A stretch of DNA of 64,000 bases. Origin: Propionibacteriales bacterium. Lineage in GTDB: Bacteria; Actinomycetota; Actinomycetes; Propionibacteriales; Nocardioidaceae. Below, one piece after another: positions 28,491-36,970 of the stretch (position 1 is its first letter; each line of letters opens with the position of its first letter). A program made the translations under genes and the position numbers. Under the pieces are notes generated by a model, which worked only from the letters and a program-made list of their open reading frames with translations, was not told where the DNA came from and searched no databases. The DNA is taken from the NCBI GenBank assembly GCA_026392465.1, contig JAPLCA010000038.1, positions 1-64,000 on the forward strand, read 5' to 3'.

Positions 28491-29843
28491 TCACTCCTTG
28501 CCCGATGGCGATGCCGTGGGGTTGGACGGCTCGGTGGGAGTCCGCGGCTGCGGCGTGGACGGCGGCGGTGTCTGCGACGGCGGCGGGGTGCCGCCGTTCT
28601 GCCCGCCTGCGGCGTCCGCGGCGGTCTCGGCCTGGCCGGCCAGCGCGTGCCCGGCCTTCGGCCCGGCCTCGGCGGCGTCCTTGGCGACCTTCGCTCCGAT
28701 CACGACGGCTGCCGCCGGTCCTGCGGCGGCCCCCGCTCCTGCTCCGGCACCTGCCCCGCCTCCGGCGCCCGCGCCCGCTGCGCTGGCTCCGCCCCCTCCC
28801 GCAGCCGGCGCGGGAGCCTTGGGCGGTGGCGTTCCGCCCGATCCGCCACCGGACCCACCACCGTCCTTCGGGTCTTCGAGAACCTTCTTGGGCTCGCCGC
28901 CGCCTTGGGGCTTGGAGGGGATCGGGACGGGACGGTTGAGTGCGTTCTTGGCTTCCTGCTCGGTGCCCATCTGCTGGTAGAGGTCGAAGCCGACGAAGGA
29001 GACGAAGCGGTAGACCATGTAGGGCGCGAACGCGGCGATGCCCATGAGCACGATGCCGGTGATCGGTTCGGTGACGGCGGCGATGTCCAGCTCGATCGGG
29101 GTGGCGATCTGCGTGATCGCCAGCAAGAAGATGACGACGAGCACGAGCTTGCTGATGATGAGGGCGATCACGAACGCTGCCCATTTCCCGATCCACCCTT
29201 TGGTGGCGTCCCAGGACGCGCCGGCGAACGCGATCGGTGCCAGCACCACGCCGACCAGCAGCAGCGCCTTGCGGATCAGCAGGCTGAACCAGACGATCGC
29301 GACGGCGGCGATCATCAGCCCGGCCAGGAAGATCGTCACGATCGCGCCGACGCCGGGCGCGGCGATGTTGATGCCGCTGAGCCCGGCGGCGAGCAGGATG
29401 ATCTTGTCGCCCATCGTCCCGGTGGTCTCGCCGGACGCCTGGATGATGCCGATGCAGAGCTGGTCCACGATTTCCAGCGCGAGCGCGGTCAGCGTGACGA
29501 CCACGAACGCGCCGAGCACCGACTTGGCCGCGCCGAGCGCTGCGCGGGACAGGGCGGTCGGGTCGCGGCGTATCAGCCCGGTGATGAGTTGCAGGCAGAA
29601 GAAGATGAGGACGAGAAAGACGCCGATGCCGAAGATCAGGTTGTAGACGCTGGTGAACCCGTCCGTTTGGACATCGACCAGCGTGGTTGTGTCGAACACC
29701 GACCACATGGCCTCGATCAGCCAGCCGGCCGCGCCGCCCATCGCCTGGGCGAGCCAGTCGAACGGGGCGGCCACGACCGTCGCGGCGGCCTCGCCGGCCA
29801 CGTCGCAGACGGTCGAAATCACGGGAACGTCGCAGACACCCAT
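28491..29843 (-). CDS. TrbL/VirB6-like polytopic membrane protein
   Basis: About 450 residues with six or so hydrophobic segments between residues 60 and 300 (for example VFLVLIFFCLQLITGLI, LVLVVIFLLAITQIA), then a long low-complexity C-terminal tail of Gly, Pro and Ala (residues about 320-450). This layout is typical of TrbL/VirB6, the channel-forming inner-membrane part of a T4SS. ATG 29843 with an AGGAG site; GTG 29846 is equally possible. The tail is strongly repetitive and may be a source of slippage. Confidence 0.85.
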   Translation of the reverse strand: MGVCDVPVISTVCDVAGEAAATVVAAPFDWLAQAMGGAAGWLIEAMWSVFDTTTLVDVQTDGFTSVYNLIFGIGVFLVLIFFCLQLITGLIRRDPTALSRAALGAAKSVLGAFVVVTLTALALEIVDQLCIGIIQASGETTGTMGDKIILLAAGLSGINIAAPGVGAIVTIFLAGLMIAAVAIVWFSLLIRKALLLVGVVLAPIAFAGASWDATKGWIGKWAAFVIALIISKLVLVVIFLLAITQIATPIELDIAAVTEPITGIVLMGIAAFAPYMVYRFVSFVGFDLYQQMGTEQEAKNALNRPVPIPSKPQGGGEPKKVLEDPKDGGGSGGGSGGTPPPKAPAPAAGGGGASAAGAGAGGGAGAGAGAGAAAGPAAAVVIGAKVAKDAAEAGPKAGHALAGQAETAADAAGGQNGGTPPPSQTPPPSTPQPRTPTEPSNPTASPSGKE

Positions 29844-29871
29844 CACGAATCTCCTGCTGTGACCGGCGGCC

Positions 29872-30141
29872 CTATACGGCCTGGCCGACGTTCCAGAAGA
29901 AGTTCACGAGCGTCACCGCCGCGCCGCAGATCACCGCGGCACCGCAGGAGATGAGGACGCCCAGCTTGCCCCTGCCCGAGAGGTGCGGGTTCGAGCTGTT
30001 GGCGCCGTAGGCCCACACGATCGCGCTCACGATCAGGGCCAAGACGGACAGGATCAGGCCGACCGTCATCACGGCGCCGACGATGGTGCGGAGCTGTTCG
30101 ATGCCCGGCAGTCCTGAGCTGTTGGGGTCAATGTCGATCAC
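29872..30141 (-). CDS. DUF6112-type small membrane protein, copy 1
   Basis: An 89-residue protein with two transmembrane helices (LILSVLALIVSAIVWAYGA and VLISCGAAVICGAAVTLVNF). It fits the DUF6112 family of actinobacterial ICE membrane proteins and looks like a VirB2/TrbC-type pilin-like subunit in size and topology, but without a signal peptide cleavage site. It is a paralogue of the gene at 30269-30535: both share the SNP/GNP-x-L-x-x-(R/K)-G-(K/R) loop and a C-terminal aromatic-Asn-Trp pattern. Confidence 0.75.
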   Translation of the reverse strand: MIDIDPNSSGLPGIEQLRTIVGAVMTVGLILSVLALIVSAIVWAYGANSSNPHLSGRGKLGVLISCGAAVICGAAVTLVNFFWNVGQAV

Positions 30142-30231
30142 GGCGGTTACTCCCTCGCTGAGCGGATGGCTTGTGGCGGCGAGGTAGGCCGGAGAGCGAC
30201 TGGACGCTGGCGAGGGCGTGCGGGCATGAGA

Positions 30232-30255
30232 AAGGCCCGCCCGCAGGCGGGCCTT
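30232..30255 (-). terminator. Intra-operon hairpin between the two DUF6112-type genes
   Basis: A perfect 10-bp GC-rich stem (AAGGCCCGCC and its complement) with a 4-base loop, 13 bases downstream of the stop of the 30269-30535 gene on the minus strand, followed by TCTCAT. It looks like a partial terminator that would lower expression of the genes after it. Confidence 0.6.
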
Positions 30256-30268
30256 CGCTCGGTGCGGG

Positions 30269-30535
30269 TCAGAGCTGGTTGCCGAGGGCGATGAGCCAGT
30301 TCACCCACGCGACCCCGGCGCCGGCGAGCGCGGCGGCGCCGATCCCGACGAGCACGCCGACCCGGCCTTTGGAGGCGAGAGCGGGGTTGCCGTGCGAGGC
30401 GCCGAACGCCCAGCAGATCGCGGAGACGATGACCGTGAGCACCGCGACGATCAGCACGATCGTCAGCAGGGCGCCGATGACCTGTTTCAGATCGCCGATG
30501 CCGCCCAAGCCGTCGAAGTCGGGGAACACTCCCAT
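30269..30535 (-). CDS. DUF6112-type small membrane protein, copy 2
   Basis: An 88-residue protein with two transmembrane helices (ALLTIVLIVAVLTVIVSAIC and VLVGIGAAALAGAGVAWVNW). It is a tandem paralogue of the gene at 29872-30141. Its ATG overlaps the TAA of the upstream M23 gene by one base (TAATG), so it is translationally coupled. It is likely a structural subunit of the transfer apparatus. Confidence 0.75.
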   Translation of the reverse strand: MGVFPDFDGLGGIGDLKQVIGALLTIVLIVAVLTVIVSAICWAFGASHGNPALASKGRVGVLVGIGAAALAGAGVAWVNWLIALGNQL

Positions 30536-32172
30536 TACGCACCGCCGGCTTGGACGGTGATGTGCAGGTGGTCGAAGTGCCCGCCGGTCACGTTGCCGGG
30601 GTCGTGCATCCCGCCGCCGTTGTACGGGCGCCAGCCTTCGGCGTCGCGGGCCAGAGACCATATCTTGCCTTGCCAGATCAGGTACTCGACGCCCATGACC
30701 TCGGCGTGGTCTTTCAGCCAGTTCGTGAGCGTCCATCCGGCTTCGAGCTGCGCGGGCGTCGGGTACTGGCCGATGGCGTTGCCGAACGTCACGTCACAGG
30801 CGCGGCCCAGCGGGTGTTCGGAGACGGTGCCCGGACGGGGCGAGTAGCACGCCCATGAGGTGTCGGGGAAGGCGGCGCGGGCCTGGGCCATGACGTGCGC
30901 CATGCGCGCGGTGATCTGCCCGCTGCTGGTGGGGTCATCGACCATCCGGTCGGGGTCGCCGTCCAGCGGGGCCAGCGCGCCCGCGGTACCGCCGCTGGCG
31001 TCGCATCCTGCGGGGCTGCCGACGCTGGCTTCGGGCAGGTCGGCAGCGTTGTGGTCGTTGAGCCACTTGGCCGCGTCGACGGCCTCACTGTTGGTGCCGC
31101 CGGGGCGGACCTCGAAGTGCAGGTGCGGTCCCGTGCTGTTGCCGGAGCTGCCGACATTGCCGATGTGCTGGCCGGCGGTCACCCGGTCACCCGCCGAGAC
31201 GTGGATGCCGGACTGCCACATATGCGCGTAGGCGGTCGCCACCGTCGCGCCGTCGATCTGGTGCTCGATGACGATGAGCCCGCCGTAGCCGCCGGAGAAC
31301 TCGGCCACGGTCACGGTGCCGTCTGCGGCGGCGAGGATCGGCGTGCCGTCCGGGGCGGCGAAGTCGGTGCCGGTGTGGAACGACGGCTTCCCGGTGATCG
31401 GGTGGATGCGCGGCCCGAACGGTGAAGTCAGCACCCAGGTTCCCTCGGGGAGCGGGAACACGACCCGCGAGGACTCCGCGACCGGACCCGCCGCCAACGG
31501 GGCGGCGGCCGGGCCGGCCGCACCCGTCGCGCCGGTGAGGGCGTCGAGGATGCGTTCGGCGACGGGCTCGTAGTTGCGGTAACGGTCGGGGTAGGCCGAC
31601 ACCTCGACGGCCTGCGCGGCCTCGCCGGGGTCCATCTGCGCCCAGCCGGGGATGTCCAGCAAGCCGCGCGGGCTCGGGTAGTTCGGGCCATCGGGTCCGC
31701 CGTAGAACGCGCGGGCCTGATAGGTCGTGTCCATCAGCTCGGCCACGGTTCCCCAGCCGGATTGCGGGCGCATCTGGAACAGGCCGAGGGAGTCGTGGTC
31801 GCCGCCGTTGCCGTCGTTGGGGTAGTTCGCGGACTCGGGGTAGGCGCTCGTGTTGGCGAGCTGGCGCAAGGTGCTCTCGGTGAGTGCAGCCATCAGCGCG
31901 ATCTTGATGCCGGGTCGGCCCACGCCCTCGATGTCGCCTCCGACCGTGATGATCGTCGCCGCGTGCGTGAGCTGGGTCTTGTTCAGCGTGAACGTGGTGC
32001 CATCTTGCGTGGTGACGGTCAACGAGTCAGGAACGTTGCCCACGGTGACGCTGCCGCCGGGGACGGCGCAGTTCGCGGCGGCGGGGTTCATCAGCACGCC
32101 GATCGACAGCAGGACGCAGGCAGGGCCGAACAGGACGAAGGCGAGTCCGAGGATGAGGAGCTTTTTGACCAC
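30535..32172 (-). CDS. Conjugative peptidoglycan hydrolase (M23 metallopeptidase)
   Basis: A 545-residue exported wall enzyme. An N-terminal membrane anchor (KKLLILGLAFVLFGPACVLL) is followed by a helical region with TESTLRQLANTSAYPES and DHDSLGLFQMRPQSGWG, resembling a lysozyme-like transglycosylase domain. A LytM/M23 domain follows, with its Zn ligands in HTGTDFAAPDGTP and GPHLHFEVRPGG, then a C-terminal module with EHPLGRACDV and FDHLHITVQ, like the ARB-07466-type putative peptidase domain. It would open the peptidoglycan for DNA transfer. GTG 32172 was chosen because the hydrophobic anchor begins right after it. Confidence 0.85.
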   Translation of the reverse strand: MVKKLLILGLAFVLFGPACVLLSIGVLMNPAAANCAVPGGSVTVGNVPDSLTVTTQDGTTFTLNKTQLTHAATIITVGGDIEGVGRPGIKIALMAALTESTLRQLANTSAYPESANYPNDGNGGDHDSLGLFQMRPQSGWGTVAELMDTTYQARAFYGGPDGPNYPSPRGLLDIPGWAQMDPGEAAQAVEVSAYPDRYRNYEPVAERILDALTGATGAAGPAAAPLAAGPVAESSRVVFPLPEGTWVLTSPFGPRIHPITGKPSFHTGTDFAAPDGTPILAAADGTVTVAEFSGGYGGLIVIEHQIDGATVATAYAHMWQSGIHVSAGDRVTAGQHIGNVGSSGNSTGPHLHFEVRPGGTNSEAVDAAKWLNDHNAADLPEASVGSPAGCDASGGTAGALAPLDGDPDRMVDDPTSSGQITARMAHVMAQARAAFPDTSWACYSPRPGTVSEHPLGRACDVTFGNAIGQYPTPAQLEAGWTLTNWLKDHAEVMGVEYLIWQGKIWSLARDAEGWRPYNGGGMHDPGNVTGGHFDHLHITVQAGGA

Positions 32173-32185
32173 GACGTGCCCTCTG

Positions 32186-32875
32186 TCATCGCAGCGGGTT
32201 GTCGAGCTGCGACAGGCGCAGCACATGACACAGGCCGGTGCGGAACTCCGGTGCCGGGGGCGGGCACGCCAGGAACACGGTGAACGACACCGGGTGCTCG
32301 CTCGTGACCGCTTCGCCGTTCCAGACGCCCTCGCGGTGCCGGGTTCCCTCGATCGTGACCGCGGTCGCACCACGCGGGAGCTGGCCGGGCTGAGCCTGCT
32401 CGACCGCAGTGTCCCATGCTTCGGGCACGAATGAGGACTCGATGGTGAGGTGCTGAATGGTCGCGTACTTGCGCAGCTCGATCCACGCCTCCCGCGACGG
32501 GAGATAGGAGGCGAGGTCGGCGGCGAGGCCGGCCTGCTCGGTGCCGGATGGATCGCCCACCGCGAGGATCACGCTGGTGTAGTCCAAGGGCATCAGCCCC
32601 GAGCCGGTGTCCCACGCGAACAGGGCCTCGGCGACGTTGCGGGCGAACTCGTCGGGATCGCTGGACGGCGTGACCTGCGGCAGCCGTGGCGTGCTCGGCC
32701 CGGTCTCGCCCGGCGTGGTGACGGTGGGCTCTGATCCGGGATCGGATGCGGTGGATCGTTGCGGGCCGGCGATCAGCCCGTAGACGCCGATGCCGACCAG
32801 GATCAGCAGGACGAGGCCGGCGGCGATCACGGCGATCAGGCGGCCACGGGACCAGGAGGCGGGATTCGTCTTCAT
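32186..32875 (-). CDS. Membrane-anchored ICE protein, VirB8/TcpC-like candidate
   Basis: A 229-residue protein with one N-terminal transmembrane helix (LIAVIAAGLVLLILVGIGVY, residues about 13-32), a Pro/Ser/Thr linker, and an extracytoplasmic domain of about 150 residues. The size, topology and place beside the M23 hydrolase suit a VirB8/TcpC-type NTF2-like component, but the sequence gives no signature motif, so the assignment is inference. Two cysteines (LACPPPAPEFRTGLCHVL) could form a disulfide. Confidence 0.6.
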   Translation of the reverse strand: MKTNPASWSRGRLIAVIAAGLVLLILVGIGVYGLIAGPQRSTASDPGSEPTVTTPGETGPSTPRLPQVTPSSDPDEFARNVAEALFAWDTGSGLMPLDYTSVILAVGDPSGTEQAGLAADLASYLPSREAWIELRKYATIQHLTIESSFVPEAWDTAVEQAQPGQLPRGATAVTIEGTRHREGVWNGEAVTSEHPVSFTVFLACPPPAPEFRTGLCHVLRLSQLDNPLR

Positions 32876-32927
32876 ATCGCCAGGTGTTCGCCGCCCGGAA
32901 CGAGAGCGACGGCAACGGCGACTCCGG

Positions 32928-33944
32928 TCAGAGGGCGCGCAGCAGCGGCCGACCGGCCTGCTCGGCGACGGTGGTGCGGGCGGTGCGGAGCCGCTCGGCG
33001 AATTCTGTGGTGCCCTCGACGGTGGTGAAGAACGCCTCGGCCTGCTCGTCCGTCAGTTCGACGGCCAGCTCGTCCACGTCGTAGTGGGTCCACCACGCTT
33101 CCAGGTCGCTCCAGGTCAGCACGAACGCCCGCACCGGGTATCGCGCCGGCCCCTCGTCCTCCACGACCGGGCGACGCTTCGGCGTGGCCGGCTTCGTGGC
33201 TTTGCTGGTCTTGGCGGCGTGGACGCGGGCCAGGGCTTCGTCGGCCAGCTCGTGCAACCGCCGGTCCCGCTCGCTGTCGGCCTCGGCTTGGGTGTCGCGC
33301 AGGCGCTGGAAGATCGGGTTGACCGGCGCGCCGGCTTCGATCTGCGCCAGCCCGTCCCGCGCCTGGGCACGCACCGCCTCGGAGACAGTCGGGTCGTCGG
33401 CCAGGTGTTGCAGGTAGCCGATCTGTTCCAGCCGGCTGTAGGACGCCGAGCCGGTCACCATCCGCGCCGCCTGTGTCCGCGCGTCCCCGAGCTGGTGCTG
33501 CTCCGATGGTCCCGCTGAATCGGCGGGACCATGCTGTCCCGGTTCGTGGCCCTCGTGGAACTGGGTCTTGGCCTTGCGGCGGGCGGCGTCCTCGGCCATG
33601 AGTTCCTTGATCTCCCGGTACAAGGCGGCGGCCTCGATCGGGGTGAGCGGCTTGTGGAGCTGGTTGTCGTCCTGCTCGGCCAGCAGATGCCCCAGCCGGT
33701 CCGAGATGCCGGAGCGCACCCACACGCTGACGCGGCGCCAGCCGAGCTTCTTGATCGCCGCCAGCCGGCGCGCCCCGCACACCAGCACCCCGTCCGGGGT
33801 GATCGTCGGGGGCTGCAACAGGCCGTCCCGGTCGATCGACGCCGCGAGTGCGTCGAGGTCGCCCAGGTCCGTGCGGTGCCGGTTGCCGATCGTGATGGAG
33901 TCCACCGCCCGTTCCATCTCTATGTGCCCGGCCGGTGCGCTCAT
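32928..33944 (-). CDS. ParB-domain protein of the ICE
   Basis: A 338-residue protein with an N-terminal ParB/Srx nuclease-like domain: HRTDLGDLDALAASIDRDGL, then PPTITPDGVLVCGARRLAAI with the Arg-rich GxRR box, and LAEQDDNQLHKPLTPIEAAA. A basic middle region precedes an acidic C-terminus. ICE ParB-like proteins stabilise the circular form or regulate transfer; no ParA partner is encoded in the element. The ATG overlaps the upstream stop by four bases. Some relatives use CTP in the same fold; the GxRR box is kept here. Confidence 0.85.
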   Translation of the reverse strand: MSAPAGHIEMERAVDSITIGNRHRTDLGDLDALAASIDRDGLLQPPTITPDGVLVCGARRLAAIKKLGWRRVSVWVRSGISDRLGHLLAEQDDNQLHKPLTPIEAAALYREIKELMAEDAARRKAKTQFHEGHEPGQHGPADSAGPSEQHQLGDARTQAARMVTGSASYSRLEQIGYLQHLADDPTVSEAVRAQARDGLAQIEAGAPVNPIFQRLRDTQAEADSERDRRLHELADEALARVHAAKTSKATKPATPKRRPVVEDEGPARYPVRAFVLTWSDLEAWWTHYDVDELAVELTDEQAEAFFTTVEGTTEFAERLRTARTTVAEQAGRPLLRAL

Positions 33945-34852
33945 CCCGCACCCCGCGCCTTCCTCGTGCCCCGCGTGCCGCCGCGCGACGTGGTGACGCC
34001 CGGTGCGGCCAGCGAGAGGGTGAGCACGAGGTCGTCATCGCGCAGCAGCACCGGCAGCGTCTCGCCGATCAGCAGCCGCAACAGCACGCCGCGTCCTGCG
34101 CTGGTCGCCGCGAGCGCCGGGTCCGGGGTCCCGAGCAGGGCGCGCAGCAGCACCGCCCAGGAGCGGCCCGGAAGGTCGATCAGGGCTCGGGCGTGCTTGT
34201 CGCGTCGCAGCGTCTCGTAGGCGGTGTGCCGGTTCCCGACGCGGGTCAGCGCCACGCAGACGTGCTCCACCGCCGAGCGTGCCGTGCCCTCGGGCCAGTC
34301 CAGCAGCATCAGCAGCGTGATCGCGTCCTCGACCGCCGACGCCGCGGTGGTCGCTGCCGGCTCGGCCGGTGCCTGCTCCGGGGTGTCGTCGCGGTCGTGG
34401 GCGTCCTTGATCTGGAACGCGGGATGGTAGTCGCTCAGGACGTTCTCGCGGTCGGAGAGCCGTTCGGGGTCGTGGAAGATCGAGTAGCGGGGCCGGCGTG
34501 CCTGGTGGGTCGAGCACAGCAGCCCTTGGCCGCGTTCCTCGGCGATGCAGGTGATCCGCACCGCGTGGGTGATGACCGCCCATGGGTCATCGGCGGTGCG
34601 GGCGGCCTTGGTGCGCATCACGTCGAACGCCGCCGACGCGGCCTCCCACGGATCGAGCCGGTGCTTGTGCGCCAGCGCCGCGTACTTCTCGGCCGCGAAG
34701 GCCATCAGCTCTGCCGCTACCGGGTCGTGCTCCCAGGCGCCGTGACCGGCGGCGTGAAGCCGTTTCAGCAGGGCACGCAGGCCCTCGCTGGTGCGGTAGT
34801 CCTCAGCCGGCCGGCCGCTGGTCTCGCTCATGGTGCTGGTGTCGTTGGTCAT
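33941..34852 (-). CDS. ICE-associated protein of unknown function
   Basis: About 303 residues, ATG 34852. I do not recognise the family with certainty. The N-terminal part reads DPVAAELMAFAAEKYAALAH then LDPWEAASAAFDVMRTKAAR and ITHAVRITCIAEERGQGLLC, a helical arrangement similar to the start of sigma-factor-like or replication-associated proteins; the C-terminal region has RVGNRHTAYETLRRDKHARA and ends in a basic tail (TRGTRKARGAG). It is coupled to the parB gene by a four-base overlap, suggesting a shared role in maintenance or replication of the excised circle. Confidence 0.55.
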   Translation of the reverse strand: MTNDTSTMSETSGRPAEDYRTSEGLRALLKRLHAAGHGAWEHDPVAAELMAFAAEKYAALAHKHRLDPWEAASAAFDVMRTKAARTADDPWAVITHAVRITCIAEERGQGLLCSTHQARRPRYSIFHDPERLSDRENVLSDYHPAFQIKDAHDRDDTPEQAPAEPAATTAASAVEDAITLLMLLDWPEGTARSAVEHVCVALTRVGNRHTAYETLRRDKHARALIDLPGRSWAVLLRALLGTPDPALAATSAGRGVLLRLLIGETLPVLLRDDDLVLTLSLAAPGVTTSRGGTRGTRKARGAG

Positions 34853-34944
34853 GGTCTGGGCACCTCCCGGCGGCGAGGTGCACCCGCAGACGACTGCGGG
34901 TCTCGCTATGACGGAATGGGCGCCCATGACTCATCACCACCCGG

Positions 34945-35346
34945 CTACCTCATCCCGACCCCGGAGCGGCGCGGTCCCTGCTCGGTGCCGCCGCGATGGC
35001 CGAAGGCGCTCAGAGGCGGCAGACGCTTGGCTCGCTCGGCGACCCAGCGCGCGCCCTTCTCGATCGGGGCGCGGACGTGCCGGTCCATCTCGGCGGTATG
35101 GTCGATGCCCCGGCGGGACAGCGCGCCGCCGCCTTGGGCGATCAGGTCGGTCGGGCGCACCCAATCCACGCCCCGGCCCCGTACCCGCGCCAGCCTCTCC
35201 TTCGCGGCCTTGCGGGACTCGGCGTCCTTGACCGCATCCGGCGTCCCCGCTGCGTCGGTCGCCTCGGCCCGGTCCGGGTCGTTCCGCGCAGGCGGCGGCT
35301 CGGGCTCGGAGTGATGCTGCTCCCGCATCCGGTCCTCGTCGTTCAT
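34945..35346 (-). CDS. Small charged ICE protein, unknown
   Basis: A 133-residue, highly charged and probably largely disordered protein (Asp, Glu, Arg, Pro). Its recognisable core is VDWVRPTDLIAQGGGALSRR followed by GIDHTAEMDRH and RWVAERAKRLPPLSAFG; no enzyme motif is present. It overlaps the DUF2637-type gene by four bases. It may be a regulator or a scaffold for the transfer operon; no function is assigned. Confidence 0.5.
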   Translation of the reverse strand: MNDEDRMREQHHSEPEPPPARNDPDRAEATDAAGTPDAVKDAESRKAAKERLARVRGRGVDWVRPTDLIAQGGGALSRRGIDHTAEMDRHVRAPIEKGARWVAERAKRLPPLSAFGHRGGTEQGPRRSGVGMR

Positions 35347-36059
35347 GGCAGGACTCCTTCCATCTCGGGCTGCGACCCGGAGGGGTCCGCCTCATCGGAC
35401 TGGTGAGCACGAGGCAGCCAGCGGCCCACCGTCGAGGGATGCACGCCCAGGTGCCGGGCGATGGCCTTGTTCGACCAGTCCTGCTCGCGCAGCTCCGCCG
35501 CCAGCGCCCGGCGATCCGGCCCACCGTCCGCGTCCGCAGCGGCGACGCCTGACGCCGTAGCTGGCGGGTTGGGGTGTTCGAGTTCCGTCTCGCTCCGTGG
35601 CGGGGCGCTGATCGGCTCGACCGCCGGCGGCACCGCGAGCGCAGCAGCGGGACGTGCGGTGGCGCGGGTCAGCACGACCGTCAGATGGGTGATCGCCAGC
35701 AACACGACCGGCGGCACGGCAGCGACCGCGGCCGCGAGCGGTCCGGGCACGTCGGCGTCGGCCGCGACCACCGCGTGCAACGAGTTCGCCGTCACCGACA
35801 CCGCGGCACCGCCGACCAGCAGCGCCCACGGGTACCACGCCGCCCGCTCACCGGCGAGGGCGACGACGGCGACCGTGGAGACCACGATCACGCCATCGAC
35901 GATCAGCGGCCACGCCCACGCCTGCCCGGCCCCGATCCCGGAGCGGCGGGCAAGGTCGGTCAGGGACGTGAAGGACAGCCAGAATGCGCCGGCGGCGATG
36001 AACACCGTGCCGGCGACCGAGGTGATGACCGCCCACCGGCGGCCGCGTAGCTCCTTCAT
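35343..36059 (-). CDS. DUF2637-type membrane protein with C-terminal HTH
   Basis: A 238-residue protein. Four hydrophobic segments occupy residues about 8-125 (AVITSVAGTVFIAAGAFWLS; PLIVDGVIVVSTVAVVALA; further helices around 60-80 and 100-120), which is the DUF2637 pattern known as SpdB/Spd proteins in Streptomyces plasmids, where they assist spread of conjugal DNA along hyphae. The C-terminal domain has LREQDWSNKAIARHLGVHPS, a helix-turn-helix of the Hin/resolvase-like type. The combination suggests a membrane protein that also contacts DNA. Coupled on both sides by four-base overlaps. Confidence 0.75.
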   Translation of the reverse strand: MKELRGRRWAVITSVAGTVFIAAGAFWLSFTSLTDLARRSGIGAGQAWAWPLIVDGVIVVSTVAVVALAGERAAWYPWALLVGGAAVSVTANSLHAVVAADADVPGPLAAAVAAVPPVVLLAITHLTVVLTRATARPAAALAVPPAVEPISAPPRSETELEHPNPPATASGVAAADADGGPDRRALAAELREQDWSNKAIARHLGVHPSTVGRWLPRAHQSDEADPSGSQPEMEGVLP

Positions 36060-36970
36060 GGCAGCCCCCGCGTGGCGGGCACCCGCTGCTGCACGTTCCC
36101 GCGAGCGAACTCGCCCGAAACCGATGCGGCGCGACGGTCCGGCCTGGCTCCGGCGCCCACGCTGCGATAGGCGCTGAAGACGGTGCGAGTGATTTCCCGC
36201 TCCCCGAAGTCCGACTGCGCAGCCGTCACCATCGCGTCCAGGGCATCCCCGAGCGGCACCCCGCCCTCGGCCAACCGGCACGAGGCCCAGAAGAGTTTGA
36301 GATTGCGGTCGGTGGCCTGCCGGCCCAGCCACGTCGCCAGCCGCTCCGCGTCCTCCCGCCGCACCGGCCGTCCGGTGCGCGGCCCGGGCGCGGGCCGAGG
36401 ATCGAGGAAGTCCCGCAGCCGGCCCACGTCTATCGGCCGGGCCGCGCCGGCCGCGATCTGCTCGATCCGGTACGGGGTGCGCACGCCGTCGAGCCGCAGG
36501 ACCGAGGGCGGGGCGATGATGTAGCCGCCGTCCCCGCGGCAGTCGATGCCGACCTTCCCGGCCTGCCAGGACCGTTGCCCCTGGTTCGGGTCGGCTGGGA
36601 AGTAGGCGTGCTGGCCGCCGGTGGGTGTGCGCACGACCGCCAACGGCTCGGGGATCAGCCCGGCCCGCGCCGCCCGCGCATAGGCGGCATACCCGTTGAC
36701 GCCGTGCACATCCACGTCGATCACGACCAGCCCCGAGACGGCGCCGGTCGGGATACCGATGTTCGCGGTCGGCCACGACCGCCACCACCCCTCAACCCGG
36801 TCCAGGTCGATGCTGGCCTCGTGGAACCCGCGCTCCGGGATCGGCCGTTTCCCGCCCGCCGCGCAGGGGAACACCGGCACCCCGGCTCGGGCCAGCTCAC
36901 GCGCCGCGACCGGCAGCGGCGCCCCGTCGAGCTGGCCGAACATGGCGGCGGCCGTAGCGGGGGTGACCAT
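36056..36970 (-). CDS. Bifunctional primase/polymerase (Prim-Pol domain)
   Basis: A 304-residue AEP-superfamily protein. The N-terminal Prim-Pol domain shows ARAGVPVFPCAAGGKRPIPE, WPTANIGIPTGAVSGLVVID with the acidic DVDVHG catalytic motif, and RTPTGGQHAYFPA (the second, His-containing motif), then GIDCRGDGGYIIAPPS. It would prime or copy single-stranded ICE DNA after transfer. No helicase domain is fused. The ATG at 36970 overlaps the last base of the upstream stop (TGATG). Confidence 0.88.
   Translation of the reverse strand: MVTPATAAAMFGQLDGAPLPVAARELARAGVPVFPCAAGGKRPIPERGFHEASIDLDRVEGWWRSWPTANIGIPTGAVSGLVVIDVDVHGVNGYAAYARAARAGLIPEPLAVVRTPTGGQHAYFPADPNQGQRSWQAGKVGIDCRGDGGYIIAPPSVLRLDGVRTPYRIEQIAAGAARPIDVGRLRDFLDPRPAPGPRTGRPVRREDAERLATWLGRQATDRNLKLFWASCRLAEGGVPLGDALDAMVTAAQSDFGEREITRTVFSAYRSVGAGARPDRRAASVSGEFARGNVQQRVPATRGLP

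Noticed and set aside
28700-28870. Tandem DNA repeat in the TrbL-type gene tail
   Set aside because: The Gly/Ala/Pro runs come from low-complexity protein coding with varying codons; there is no regular repeat unit.
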